Origin: Pseudanabaena biceps
GTDB lineage: Bacteria; Cyanobacteriota; Cyanobacteriia; Pseudanabaenales; Pseudanabaenaceae
NCBI GenBank assembly: GCA_013361095.1
Contig: JAATWA010000006.1
Span: forward strand, 23,100-87,099
DNA length: 64,000 bases
Direction of reading: 5' to 3'
Below the pieces are notes generated by a model. It made no database searches, had not been told where the DNA came from, and saw only the letters and a list, made by a program, of their open reading frames with translations. Within the stretch, counting starts at the first letter, position 1; every line of letters starts with the position of its first letter. The position numbers and the translations under genes are program-made. Shown piece after piece: positions 50,946-60,481 of this stretch.

Positions 50946-51068
50946 CTCTCCCTTTTTGGGAGAGGGGCTAGGGGTGAGGGTCTTGATAAGTTCCACGTAA
51001 CATCACTTAATTCACTGGGAAGATTATCAACATCAGGGCGATGAATATAGCAAATTCTGGATTTTAGT

Positions 51069-51743
51069 ATGCGTATTCTTTTAGTTGAAGATGATGACTA
51101 TATCGCCAAGCCTCTTGCTAAGGATATGCGATATCAAGGGCATGTTGTCGATACTGCTAGCGATGGCATTACTGGATGGGAATTTACTCAGGCAGTGAAA
51201 TACGATCTGATCTTATTGGATTTAATGTTGCCGCGCATGGATGGAATGTCGCTCTGTAAGAAATTAAGGGCTTCAGGATGCAAAACCCATATTTTGATGT
51301 TGACAGCAAAGGATAGGATCGTTGATCGCGTTTTGGGATTAGATACTGGGGCTGATGACTATTTGGTTAAACCTTTTGATTTGGAAGAGTTAGCAGCGCG
51401 AATTAGAGCTTTATCGAGAAGAGTCGCAGATTTACAACAAACCACGATCGCTTATGGTTTGCTAGAGATTAATTTGAATACGCATACGATCGCCTATGAT
51501 GGGCAGTCTCTAGCCTTTACCCCCAAGGAATATGTGATTTTAGAATGTTTTTTGCGAAACCCGACTCAAGTATTTACTCGCGCTAATCTACTTGACAAGC
51601 TTTGGGATCTAGATAAGTTGTCTGGAGAAGAAACCGTAAGAACACATATCACAAATATTCGGCGTAAACTTAAAGCTGCGAGTGGTTCCGAAGATTGGAT
51701 TCAAACCGTATATGGGGTTGGCTATAGCTTTAATGCTAAATGA
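51069..51743 (+). CDS. OmpR-family response regulator
   Basis: 224 residues. The receiver domain has the acidic pocket EDDD, the phospho-acceptor in LILLDLMLPRMDG (D51 by count), the LTAKD threonine segment and the VKPFD lysine. The C-terminal winged helix has LTPKEYVILECFLRNP-like and VRTHITNIRRKLK segments. It is followed 15 bp later by the histidine kinase. Target genes are unknown; the neighbouring htrA and efflux operon are candidates. The sequence resembles redox/metal-type RppA regulators of cyanobacteria but I would not name it. Confidence 0.9.
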   Translation: MRILLVEDDDYIAKPLAKDMRYQGHVVDTASDGITGWEFTQAVKYDLILLDLMLPRMDGMSLCKKLRASGCKTHILMLTAKDRIVDRVLGLDTGADDYLVKPFDLEELAARIRALSRRVADLQQTTIAYGLLEINLNTHTIAYDGQSLAFTPKEYVILECFLRNPTQVFTRANLLDKLWDLDKLSGEETVRTHITNIRRKLKAASGSEDWIQTVYGVGYSFNAK

Positions 51744-51758
51744 TGATGAGGATTTGAG

Positions 51759-52988
51759 ATGTTTCAGAAAACGCGGATAAGATTGTTATTGGCTTATCTC
51801 GGCATATTCGCTTCTATTTTGAGCGTATTTGCGATCGCGGTGAGAACTGTTTTTGTACATACGATGACTAATCAAGTCGTTGATAAGCTGACCACGTTAG
51901 GACAAACTATTGCGGCTAGCTCAGGATTTAAAAATGGGCGCATTCAGGTTCAAGATAATCTCTCGGTGCGTGACTTAGATATGCAAAGACAATCTTTGCA
52001 ATGGATTGATATTCAAGGAAATATTATTTATGTTCAAGGAAATCGCACTTTATCATTGCCTTCGGTCGTTCGAGATTCGATCCAAATTCAACCTAATCTA
52101 TCTTTACTTAGTATTAATATTCCAATTGTCGATACTTACAATCGCCGATTAGTTGGCTATTTGCGAGTCAGCCAATCTCTTGACGAATTAAATGAAACAT
52201 TTAGGAAATTGGATCTAGGACTAGCAGGAGGGGCTGTCATCTCTTTACTCCTAGTGGGTTTGGGCGGCATCTTTCTGACACGACAGGCGATGGAACCAAT
52301 TGAAAAAAGTTTCGATCGCTTGCAACAGTTCACAGCCGATGCTTCCCATGAAATGAGAAGTCCGTTGATGGCAATTAGGGCTAGTTCTCAGGTTGCGCTT
52401 AGATATCCTGAAGGGATGCGCCCAAGTGATGCTGAAGAATTTAATGCGATCATGAGATCGACTGAGCGCCTGAGTCGTTTGACAGAGGATTTGCTGATGT
52501 TAGCGAGGCTAGACAAAAAGTTAGCTTCTACTTGGGAAAATATTAAGTTAGCAGAAATACTTAAACATTTAGCGGATCAATTTCAGGCTCAAGCAGTAGC
52601 AAAAAATTTAACTCTGAGCTATCAACCACCGAATGATTCTCTAGTCATTAAAGGCAATTCTGAGCAAATATTACGATTATTTATTAATCTAATTGAGAAT
52701 TCAATCCACTATACGCCCCCAGATGGAAAGATTAATATTTCTGCAAGTTTATTAGGATCATGGCTGGAAATAAAAGTTGCAGATACGGGATGTGGAATGA
52801 CAGCCGAACAGTTAGAACATATTTTTGATCGGTTTTGGCGCTCTGATACTTCGCGATCGCAATGGACAGGCGGAAGTGGGCTAGGACTCGCGATCGCCAA
52901 GTCAATTGCGGAAAGTCATGGCGGCAAGATTACAGTTACGAGTCAATTAGAAGTCGGCAGTTGCTTTATAGTAAAGTTTCCTAAGTGA
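51759..52988 (+). CDS. Sensor histidine kinase
   Basis: 409 residues with two membrane helices (about 8-30 and 155-178), an intervening ~120-residue extracytoplasmic sensor, H-box FTADASHEMRSPLMAIRAS (about residues 192-210), N-box NLIENSIHYTPP, G1 DTGCGM, F-box HIFDRFWRSD and G2 GSGLGLAI. It is the partner of the response regulator just upstream. No clear HAMP domain is present between the second helix and the H-box. Confidence 0.9.
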   Translation: MFQKTRIRLLLAYLGIFASILSVFAIAVRTVFVHTMTNQVVDKLTTLGQTIAASSGFKNGRIQVQDNLSVRDLDMQRQSLQWIDIQGNIIYVQGNRTLSLPSVVRDSIQIQPNLSLLSINIPIVDTYNRRLVGYLRVSQSLDELNETFRKLDLGLAGGAVISLLLVGLGGIFLTRQAMEPIEKSFDRLQQFTADASHEMRSPLMAIRASSQVALRYPEGMRPSDAEEFNAIMRSTERLSRLTEDLLMLARLDKKLASTWENIKLAEILKHLADQFQAQAVAKNLTLSYQPPNDSLVIKGNSEQILRLFINLIENSIHYTPPDGKINISASLLGSWLEIKVADTGCGMTAEQLEHIFDRFWRSDTSRSQWTGGSGLGLAIAKSIAESHGGKITVTSQLEVGSCFIVKFPK

Positions 52989-53038
52989 AGTATCAGACTT
53001 CTAAAGTCTGCAAAGATCGAAATTCCTTTGTAAGCTCG

Positions 53039-53653
53039 CTATTTGTGTCTGTGAATAAGATGGATTAGACTATCCACAAGATTTTGAGCAGGGAGAGGCA
53101 TGATCTCCTTACCGTGAATAATCTCCTGTACTACCACAAAAGAGACTAGAGAACCAAAGAAAATATGTGCAGTTGCTTCAGAGTCTTTGATTCCTAATTC
53201 TGGATGGGAATCAAAGTATTGACTTAGTAAGTACCTTCCACGCTGAATTACAGTTTGGTAGTAAAGTTTTGCCATTTCAGGAAACCGAGAAGATTCGGCA
53301 ATAACAATCTTTAACAAACTCAAATATTCGCGATCCTCGCCAACTTTGAGTAGATAGACTTCTGCCAACTGACGCAGCAACTGCTCAGGCTCACCACCTA
53401 ACTCCTCCGACTCAAATAAGGTATGAAATCTAGCGATCGTAATTTGTTCGATGAGTGCCTTAAACAAACTCTCTTTATCGTGAAAGTGGCTGTAGATAGT
53501 TTGCTTGGAAACCCCTGCCTCGATCGCTACCCGATCCATGCTTGCCCCCGCATAGCCATCCCGAAAAAAGACCTGCATCGCTCCTTGTAATATTTTGTCC
53601 TGCTTCGGATTGCCAGCATTATTAGTCAGGGAAAGGCTTTCAGTAAGAGTCAT
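53039..53653 (-). CDS. TetR/AcrR family repressor of the efflux operon
   Basis: 204 residues. The N-terminal helix-turn-helix is GAMQVFFRDGYAGASMDRVAIEAGVSKQTIYSHFHDKESLF, a standard TetR DNA-binding unit; the C-terminal ligand domain is helical. It is divergent from the HlyD/ABC operon, and a perfect 19-bp palindrome lies between them at 53682-53700. It most likely represses itself and the transporter until an effector binds. Confidence 0.88.
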   Translation of the reverse strand: MTLTESLSLTNNAGNPKQDKILQGAMQVFFRDGYAGASMDRVAIEAGVSKQTIYSHFHDKESLFKALIEQITIARFHTLFESEELGGEPEQLLRQLAEVYLLKVGEDREYLSLLKIVIAESSRFPEMAKLYYQTVIQRGRYLLSQYFDSHPELGIKDSEATAHIFFGSLVSFVVVQEIIHGKEIMPLPAQNLVDSLIHLIHRHK

Positions 53654-53681
53654 GGAATTAGCCTAAAAACTTAATTTTATT

Positions 53682-53700
53682 ATACTAGACTGTCTAGTAT
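53682..53700. promoter_or_regulatory. Candidate TetR operator (19-bp palindrome)
   Basis: ATACTAGAC-T-GTCTAGTAT: two perfect 9-bp arms around one base, 29 bp upstream of the repressor ATG and 38 bp upstream of the HlyD gene ATG. Position and symmetry suit a TetR-type operator controlling both directions. Confidence 0.75.
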
Positions 53701-53737
53701 GATGTAAAAAACTTGATGCTTTAGCGATCGCTAAGTT

Positions 53738-55033
53738 ATGACACATACTGCCCCCAACTCATCGGAAGCGGCTCAGACACAGCCCGACTCGCAAAATCCG
53801 CCTAAAAAATTTAATCCGCGCTTAGCAATTCCTATCGTGCTTGTTATTGGGGCGATCGGTTATGGGATATGGACAATTTTACCTAAGCCTGCGGAAACCA
53901 TTTTACATATCAGTGGAAGATTGGAATCCGATGAAACTGATATAGGTGCAAAGACGGGCGGACGAGTAGCGGCGATTTTCGTGCGTGAGGGTGATCCAGT
54001 CAAAAAAGGGCAAGTCATCATTGAGATAGAAGACGAAGAAATTCCCGCTCAATTAAGTGGCTTGAACGCTCAAATCGAATCGGCACGTCAAGAAGAAGTG
54101 CAAGCGAAAGAAGAAGTTGCCGTTGCCGAAAGTCGCATACGTGAGGCGACCTTGAATCTTCAACAATCGGAAGGTGATGCTGTCGGACGCATCGATCAAG
54201 CGCAATTTACAGTTTCCGCAACCGAGTCGGATTTGCGTCAAGCGGAGGCTCAGGTGAAGCAGTCGGAAGCGCAATTACAACAGTCAAGGGCTGAATTAAA
54301 ACTAGCAAAAATTGAACGCGATCGCTATGCCGAATTGGTAAAAGAAGGAGCCGTCAATCAGCAGCAGTTCGATCTCAAACAAACGACTTTTTCGACAGCG
54401 ATGGCGAATGTAGATACAGCCGAAGCAAAGTTGGTGGCTAGTCAGGCGGCGGTGAGAGCTTCTAGCGATCGCTTTCGTGCGGCTCAGGGTAGCTCGATAC
54501 AGGTGCAATCTACGGGTTTAAATCCTGACATTCGCAACGCCCAACTAGACACCTATTATTTGCAAAGGAGTCAGGCACAGGCAAAATTGATTGCAGCACA
54601 GTCAAAAGTCAAGAATGCTCAGGCTGCTCGCGATCAGATTCAAAAGCGATTGGATTCCTTTAAGGTAAAGAGTCCGATCGATGGCATTGTCCAGAGCCGT
54701 CCCCTTGAATCGGGCGCAGTGGTGGCAACAGGAAAAACGCTACTCACCGTCCTCGATCCTAGTCAAGTCTATCTCAGAGGCTACATTCCTGAAGGTCAAA
54801 TTGGCAAGATTCGCGTAGGACAAACCGCTAGAGTATTCCTTGATTCCAGTCCCAATAAGCCCTTTATCGCCCATGTGTCGCAGATTGACACCAAGGCTTC
54901 TTTTACTCCTGAAAATATTTACTTCAAGCAGGATCGCGTGAAGCAAGTATTTGGCATTAAGTTAGCGATCGACCAGCCTGAAGGCTTTGCAAAGTCAGGG
55001 ATGCCTGCGGATGCTGAGATTGATTTGAAGTAA
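53738..55033 (+). CDS. HlyD/MFP-type efflux adaptor subunit
   Basis: 431 residues. One membrane helix (LAIPIVLVIGAIGYGIWTIL, about 28-47), a split lipoyl-like domain (ISGRLESDETDIGAKTGGRV ... DGIVQSRPLESGAVVATGKTL), a long coiled coil rich in Q/E/A (about 105-300) and a beta-barrel domain at the end. This is the adaptor of a tripartite exporter, in the YbhG type of arrangement together with the downstream ABC genes. Confidence 0.85.
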   Translation: MTHTAPNSSEAAQTQPDSQNPPKKFNPRLAIPIVLVIGAIGYGIWTILPKPAETILHISGRLESDETDIGAKTGGRVAAIFVREGDPVKKGQVIIEIEDEEIPAQLSGLNAQIESARQEEVQAKEEVAVAESRIREATLNLQQSEGDAVGRIDQAQFTVSATESDLRQAEAQVKQSEAQLQQSRAELKLAKIERDRYAELVKEGAVNQQQFDLKQTTFSTAMANVDTAEAKLVASQAAVRASSDRFRAAQGSSIQVQSTGLNPDIRNAQLDTYYLQRSQAQAKLIAAQSKVKNAQAARDQIQKRLDSFKVKSPIDGIVQSRPLESGAVVATGKTLLTVLDPSQVYLRGYIPEGQIGKIRVGQTARVFLDSSPNKPFIAHVSQIDTKASFTPENIYFKQDRVKQVFGIKLAIDQPEGFAKSGMPADAEIDLK

Positions 55034-55117
55034 TTAATCTAACTGAAAGAGGTTCAAGAATTTTCCTCAATCTTTTTGGATGAGTGCGATCGAATTATAA
55101 ATACTTCCTAAAAAACA

Positions 55118-57091
55118 ATGCTGCTTACTTCTAATCCCTCAGTTGAAAATTCTATCTCTTTTGATTCTGTAATCTCAGTACGAAATCTATCGAAGCGCTA
55201 TGGAGATTTTTTAGCAGTTAAAGGCATCGATTTTGCAGTTCAACAGGGCGAGATCTTTGGCTTGATTGGTCCCGATGGCGCAGGAAAAACCACTTGCTTC
55301 CATATCTTAGGTGGCGTAATGGAATCTTCTGGTGGAGAAGTATTAGTACTAGGAGAAGCGCCGCGCACTGCGCGATTAAATATTGGCTATCTCACGCAGC
55401 AATTTTCGCTCTATTTAGACTTGAGCATCGATGAAAACTTACGCTACAGTGCGGGACTGCGACAGGTTCCCGACGATCAATTTATACTGCGGCGCGATAA
55501 ATATTTGCGCTTGATGAGTCTGGAGAGAATTGGCGATCGCCTTGCAGGTCAATTATCGGGCGGCATGAAACAAAAGCTGGCTCTCTGTTGTGCCTTAGTG
55601 TCACAGCCCCGATTGCTATTGCTAGACGAACCGACTACAGGAGTCGATCCTGTTTCACGGCGCGAGTTTTGGGATGTGTTGGCGGCTCTTGCTGACGATG
55701 GCATGACGATTGTGGTGGCAACACCTTATCTAGATGAAGCTGAGCGCTGTAATCGTATCGCCTTGATGTATGAAGGGCAAATTAGTGAAATCGGCACATT
55801 ACCACAATTACGCGCCAATCTAGGATTGCAGCGTTTAGAGGTACGGACATCAGCCTTGGCGGCGGCAGAAGCAGTACTTTTAGAAACTGCAAGAGGGCGA
55901 TCAAGTATTGCCGATGTGCAGACCTTTGGCGATCGCTTAGATGTGCTGGTGGAAAATCTAGAAGCGGACGAGCGTGCTGTGAGACAGGCGTTTAGCGAAA
56001 GTTTAGTCCCGATTGATAGCATTCAAGCCAGCGACGCAACCCTTGAAAATGTATTTGTCACGAGACTTCGGCAGCAAGGCTCCGATCCTGTGTTTCTGCC
56101 TTTTCCGCGATCTAAAGCGCAAAATTTGAGCGATGCAAGGATGGATAATGTGGCGATCGCTGCTAAAAATCTCCAAAAGACCTTTGGCAAATTTCGCGCC
56201 GTGAAAGAGGTGAATCTGGAAATTCGCTATGGAGAGATTTATGGACTATTGGGCGCGAATGGTGCTGGCAAAACCACGACGATTAAAATGCTCTGTGGTT
56301 TGCTAGAAGCGACAAGCGGTAAAATGACTCTAGCAGGACAGAGCCAAAATTTGCGTAGTAGTGCTTTACGGAAACGGATCGGCTATATGAGCCAAAAATT
56401 CACGCTCTATGACGATCTCAGTATTCTGCAAAATTTAGAATTTTATTGTGGCGTTTACGAAGTTCCCAAACATCTACGCCCACAAAAAATTGCTTGGGTC
56501 TTAGAAACCTGCGGGTTAATTGGACGCGAAAATATGCTGACGGGCAAACTCCCAGGGGGATGGAAACAGCGCGTATCCTTTGGAGCTTCGGTGATGCATG
56601 AGCCAGAAATTCTCTTTTTAGATGAACCGACTTCTGGGGTCGATCCTTTGGCGCGACGGCAATTTTGGCGGACGATTAATGATTTTGCGCGACAGGGAAC
56701 GGCAATTTTAGTGACAACCCACTATTTAGAGGAAGCAGAACAATGCAATCGCATGGGTTTTATGGTGGCTGGTGAAGTAGTCTTGGAAGGTTCGCCTACT
56801 GAGGTCAAAGCCGCACAGATAGGGCAGTTAATCGAACTGAAGGTCGATCGCAATCAACAAGCCGCTAATTATCTGAAAACGATTATGGAGCCTTGGCGCG
56901 TTTCAATCTTTGGCGATCGCCTCCATGTGGTGCTAGATGATCCATCGGTCGAGTTGCCAATTATGCGATCGCACCTTGCCGAAAATCACATTCAAATTTT
57001 TAGCGATCGTCCTGTGCCTTTCTCCTTGGAAGATGCTTTTATTGGCACGGTACAGCGATCGGAGGCTGGTATAGCTCATTTATCAGAATAA
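55118..57091 (+). CDS. ABC transporter ATPase, two fused nucleotide-binding domains
   Basis: 657 residues made of two ABC domains. Domain 1: Walker A GPDGAGKTT, signature LSGGMKQK, Walker B LLLDEPTTGVD. Domain 2: Walker A GANGAGKTT, signature LPGGWKQR (unusual Pro), Walker B LFLDEPTSGVD. The architecture is that of YbhF-type drug/ion exporters. It powers the two permeases encoded next. Start codons of this gene and the following permease are spaced as in a translationally coupled operon (1 bp between genes). Confidence 0.92.
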   Translation: MLLTSNPSVENSISFDSVISVRNLSKRYGDFLAVKGIDFAVQQGEIFGLIGPDGAGKTTCFHILGGVMESSGGEVLVLGEAPRTARLNIGYLTQQFSLYLDLSIDENLRYSAGLRQVPDDQFILRRDKYLRLMSLERIGDRLAGQLSGGMKQKLALCCALVSQPRLLLLDEPTTGVDPVSRREFWDVLAALADDGMTIVVATPYLDEAERCNRIALMYEGQISEIGTLPQLRANLGLQRLEVRTSALAAAEAVLLETARGRSSIADVQTFGDRLDVLVENLEADERAVRQAFSESLVPIDSIQASDATLENVFVTRLRQQGSDPVFLPFPRSKAQNLSDARMDNVAIAAKNLQKTFGKFRAVKEVNLEIRYGEIYGLLGANGAGKTTTIKMLCGLLEATSGKMTLAGQSQNLRSSALRKRIGYMSQKFTLYDDLSILQNLEFYCGVYEVPKHLRPQKIAWVLETCGLIGRENMLTGKLPGGWKQRVSFGASVMHEPEILFLDEPTSGVDPLARRQFWRTINDFARQGTAILVTTHYLEEAEQCNRMGFMVAGEVVLEGSPTEVKAAQIGQLIELKVDRNQQAANYLKTIMEPWRVSIFGDRLHVVLDDPSVELPIMRSHLAENHIQIFSDRPVPFSLEDAFIGTVQRSEAGIAHLSE

Positions 57092-57092
57092 T

Positions 57093-58199
57093 ATGAAAAG
57101 AATTCTCTCTCAATGCTCTAAAGAACTATCGCAATTTAAACGCGATCGCTTGACCTTAGCTTTAGCATTTTTACTCCCATTGATTACACTATTTATCTTC
57201 GGCTTTGCCATTCGCCTAGAAGCAAAAAATATTCCCCTTGTGATTCAAGATTTTGATCGCAGTCCGATTAGTCAACGCTATGTCGCCAAGCTATTTGCCA
57301 CCAATCAATTTATCTTTGTACCTTGGAATGTGAATGACTCGGTAGAAATTGCTCTCGATCGCGCGATCGCTAAGGCAGGCGTAATTATCCCCCCTGAGTT
57401 CAGTCGCCGCATTGCCGCAGGAAATATTGCCGATGTGCAAGTGTTAGTCGATGGAACTGATAGCAACAATGCCAGAGTGATTAAGAACAGCATCAAGGCA
57501 ACAACCAATGACTTTATGCAATCCGAAGGCTTAATTCCTGAAACGAATTTACTAACCACGCGATCGCGCATATGGTTCAATCCCGCCAGACAAGAATCTC
57601 TCTATATCGTCCCTGGAGTCTATGCAGTGGTGCTATGGATTTTCCCTTCGTTACTGTCAGCGATCGCCATGGTTCGCGAAAAAGAGCGTCAAACGATTTT
57701 GCAGGTTTATGCTTCTAGCATGACTTCTACAGAATTAATCTTAGGCAAAGGCTTAGCTTATCTGATTGTCAGCCTTGGGATTGCACTGGTGGTCATGGGT
57801 ATCGGGGCGATCGTCTTCGGACTCAGTTTTGCAGGCGATCCCACACCTTTGCTTGTAGCGATCCCGATCTATCTTTGGGCAAGTGTGATGTTCGGCACGA
57901 TGTTAGGAACTCGCACCACTAATCAAAATGCCGCAGTACAAGGCGTTTCCCTTGTGGGATTTCTCACAGCCTTACTGCTATCAGGCTTTATATATCCATT
58001 AAATAATATTCCTTTTCCTCTATCTCTGTTACCCAATGTCATTCCTGCTCGTTATTTTATTGAAATCACCCGCGATGCCTATGTGCGCGGCACTGGTTGG
58101 ATTGGCGTGTGGTTTGCTGAGATTATGATTTTCGCGATCGGGATGTTCTTTTTTAATGTTGCTCGAAGAGTTTTAAGTAGAATGCAGTTAACAGATTAA
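57093..58199 (+). CDS. ABC-2 type permease
   Basis: 368 residues. An N-terminal helix (LTLALAFLLPLITLFIFGFAI), a large extracytoplasmic domain (about 45-175) and five to six helices in the C-terminal half, with MVREKERQTILQVYASSMTS as the coupling helix after TM2. ABC-2 exporter family, YbhS/YbhR type. It starts one base after the ATPase gene. Confidence 0.9.
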   Translation: MKRILSQCSKELSQFKRDRLTLALAFLLPLITLFIFGFAIRLEAKNIPLVIQDFDRSPISQRYVAKLFATNQFIFVPWNVNDSVEIALDRAIAKAGVIIPPEFSRRIAAGNIADVQVLVDGTDSNNARVIKNSIKATTNDFMQSEGLIPETNLLTTRSRIWFNPARQESLYIVPGVYAVVLWIFPSLLSAIAMVREKERQTILQVYASSMTSTELILGKGLAYLIVSLGIALVVMGIGAIVFGLSFAGDPTPLLVAIPIYLWASVMFGTMLGTRTTNQNAAVQGVSLVGFLTALLLSGFIYPLNNIPFPLSLLPNVIPARYFIEITRDAYVRGTGWIGVWFAEIMIFAIGMFFFNVARRVLSRMQLTD

Positions 58200-58260
58200 A
58201 AGCTCTTAGCGATGGGCTTATGGATAATAACGCAAATTTAATTGAGATGAGAATTTAAAA

Positions 58261-59379
58261 ATGTTTAACTGGTTCTTTGAAAGTCGCTTTTGGGCTTTAG
58301 TACGAAAGGAAATCAATCAAATTTTACGGAATAAACAGTTAATTATTTTGTTGGTTTTTCCGCCAACAATTCAATTACTAATCTATGGGTTTGCCCTCAA
58401 TCCTGATGTTCATTTTCTAAAAATGGGTGTCGTGGATTATGCGCGATCGCAGGAAAGCCGTGAACTAATATCCTCTTTTACGGGAAATCGCATTTTTACC
58501 CTCGAACAAGTTCTCTCTAGCGAAAAAGAATTAGGGCAGCAAGTTGAGCAAGGTAAACTGACCGTAGGTGTGGTAGTTCCGCCCGAATTAAATCGTAATC
58601 TCGCGAAAGATAAGTCTACCGACATCCAAGTACTTATCGATGGTGTGGATGCCAACACTGCGGGGATTGCCAATGGTTACGTTAGTCAAATTGTGCGCCA
58701 ATATAGCTTAAAACTCACAGGTCAGTCGCTGTCGCCGCCCATAGAAACCCATGTGACTTTTCTCTATAATCCGGGATTAGCCAGTAGTTGGTTCTTTGTG
58801 CCGGGGGTAATTGGGCTGGTGCTGACTCTGATTGGTTCGATTGTTTCTTCGATCACGCTGGTTCGCGAAAAGGATACAGGAACCTTAGAACAACTGCTCA
58901 TGACTCCATCAGAACCTTGGGAGATTCTAGTTTCTAAGATTGTGCCTTTATTCGTGCTGCTCATGGGTGATGTATTTCTAGCTTTGGGCTTAGGAAGATT
59001 TATATTTGGCATTCCTTTCCAAGGTAATTTTCTGCTGTTTTTAATACTTTCGGGGCTGTATGTATTTGTAGGCATCGGGGTTGGCATTATGCTGGCTACA
59101 CTCTGTCAGTCACAGCAGCAAGTAGTTCTCACTACCTTTTTTATTAATTTGCCAATGGTGCAACTCTCAGGCGCGATCGCCCCCGTGGAAACGATGCCTG
59201 AATTTTTCTACTATCTCTCATGGTTTAATCCTTTACGTCACTATGTAGCGATCGTGCGAGGAATCTTATTAAAGGGTGTAGGTTTGGAAGCTTTATGGAT
59301 GAATGTGGTCATGCTTACCATTTTTGCGATTTTATTGCTAAGCATTAGTGCCAAAAAATTCCGCAGTCAGTTAAGTTAA
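58261..59379 (+). CDS. ABC-2 type permease, second subunit
   Basis: 372 residues with the same layout as the previous gene: helix at about 28-50, an extracytoplasmic domain, and C-terminal helices with LVREKDTGTLEQLLMTPSEPWEIL as coupling segment. The two permeases probably form a heterodimer. It ends the efflux operon. Confidence 0.9.
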   Translation: MFNWFFESRFWALVRKEINQILRNKQLIILLVFPPTIQLLIYGFALNPDVHFLKMGVVDYARSQESRELISSFTGNRIFTLEQVLSSEKELGQQVEQGKLTVGVVVPPELNRNLAKDKSTDIQVLIDGVDANTAGIANGYVSQIVRQYSLKLTGQSLSPPIETHVTFLYNPGLASSWFFVPGVIGLVLTLIGSIVSSITLVREKDTGTLEQLLMTPSEPWEILVSKIVPLFVLLMGDVFLALGLGRFIFGIPFQGNFLLFLILSGLYVFVGIGVGIMLATLCQSQQQVVLTTFFINLPMVQLSGAIAPVETMPEFFYYLSWFNPLRHYVAIVRGILLKGVGLEALWMNVVMLTIFAILLLSISAKKFRSQLS

Positions 59380-59443
59380 TGCAGCGATCCCTATCCCTTT
59401 CGGACTAGTTTCTCAGAAACGAACCGCACTATGTATCCTGTAA

Positions 59444-59531
59444 CTATCCCTTATTCGTCCTACTGGTAGAGGCATTTATTTTTATGATTCCGATGGATTT
59501 CTGACTGAAATACGCTGCGATCCTAGTTGAC
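59444..59531 (+). pseudogene. C-terminal relic of a VOC/glyoxalase gene
   Basis: A short frame reads RPTGRGIYFYDSDGFLTEIR-C-D-P-S-stop. FYDxDGxxxEI is the hallmark end of VOC-fold proteins. No upstream part of such a gene exists here, as the ABC operon ends just before. Confidence 0.45.
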
Positions 59532-59626
59532 ACAAAACTTACGAACTAGTTCAGCTAGCGATGGTGCTTTGCATAGTTGACCAATCCGAATCACTACCCA
59601 TGATGATAGCGATCTCTCTTATTTTA

Positions 59627-59737
59627 GGCGTTGCTGAATTAGGTCTGGAATATACACTTGTCATAAGTTAGAGATAGCTTCAAATCTAGTTTTTAAAGTT
59701 TGAGCAATCGGTGATTCATACCTAATTCAACAATGCC
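59627..59737. mobile_element. MITE-like element, 111 bp
   Basis: Inverted ends of 18 bp with two mismatches (GGCGTTGCTGAATTAGGT left; GGCATTGTTGAATTAGGT right, complementary strand). Flanked by ATTTTA on both sides (59621-59626 and 59738-59743), a possible 6-bp target duplication. No coding capacity. The ends resemble those of cyanobacterial IS elements that begin GGCATTGCTGAAT. Confidence 0.65.
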
Positions 59738-59862
59738 ATTTTAAAATACCATCACATTCAACCACTACTAATTGTCTTCAACGATCGTTCATAAATCTCA
59801 AATCGAGATCATCCTTAGGCATTCATTCTATCTATTTAGGCTGCGCTATCCCCATTCCTCGT

Positions 59863-60447
59863 TTAGCGTACGTTTTTTCCTTTTTCTTGCGTGACCCCAA
59901 TATCTCGGCAAAGTTGCTGTGGTAACTGATCGAGAACTCGTTGAAACGAATCAAAATCCCTCAATCCGTGGGACAAAATCAAAGCACCCTGAATAGAGAT
60001 GATGGCATCTTCTGCACGTATCTTTGCAGAGGCTTCATCCAATCCTGCATCAATTAGGACTTTGGCGATCGCCTCAAGCCATCGTGAAAAAGCCGAACTA
60101 ATTTGCTGGTGAAACAGGTCGTCGCTTGATTTTTCGATGACCAAAACTGCTAACAGACAAGAATTTTGACCCTGATTAAAAAAACGATTCGATTCCTCAC
60201 ACATAGACCTAAATCTGTTGCTGGGGCTTTCTTTGCACTCAAGTATTTGAAAAATACTCGTCTCTAGCCATTGATTAACGTAGATGAGCGCCGCCTCAGC
60301 CATCTCTGCCTTGCCTTTGGGGAAATGATGATAGAGGCTAGCCTTCCCCAATCCTGTTTCTTGGGAAATTTTTGAAAGAGTTACACCTTCATAACCAAAC
60401 TGTCGAAACAGTTTCAGGAGAATTGGGACATAAGTTTGTTTAGACAT
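59863..60447 (-). CDS. TetR/AcrR family regulator
   Basis: 194 residues. The helix-turn-helix is LFRQFGYEGVTLSKISQETGLGKASLYHHFPKGKAEM, close to the form of YxaF/LmrA-type TetR regulators with GKASLYHHFPxGK. The C-terminal domain is helical with one cysteine in CKESPSNRF. It is divergent from a glutathione S-transferase gene, and tandem 18-bp repeats lie in the shared promoter. Confidence 0.85.
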   Translation of the reverse strand: MSKQTYVPILLKLFRQFGYEGVTLSKISQETGLGKASLYHHFPKGKAEMAEAALIYVNQWLETSIFQILECKESPSNRFRSMCEESNRFFNQGQNSCLLAVLVIEKSSDDLFHQQISSAFSRWLEAIAKVLIDAGLDEASAKIRAEDAIISIQGALILSHGLRDFDSFQRVLDQLPQQLCRDIGVTQEKGKNVR

Positions 60448-60481
60448 GGTGAAGAAAAATTATTTATTTTGGATTTACCTA

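Larger units (their letters stand above)
49612..50982. repeat. REP-like GC-rich palindrome split by ISAs1
   Basis: The left part (CCCTCACCCC...CCCTCTCCC, 49613-49649) and the right part (GGGAGAGGGGCTAGGGGTGA and on, to 50980) form one long near-perfect palindrome when the IS is removed. Its loop is TTTTT. This kind of CCTCACCCC/GGGGTGAGG palindrome is widespread between cyanobacterial genes. ISAs1 copy 2 inserted so that the hairpin tip was duplicated. Confidence 0.7.
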
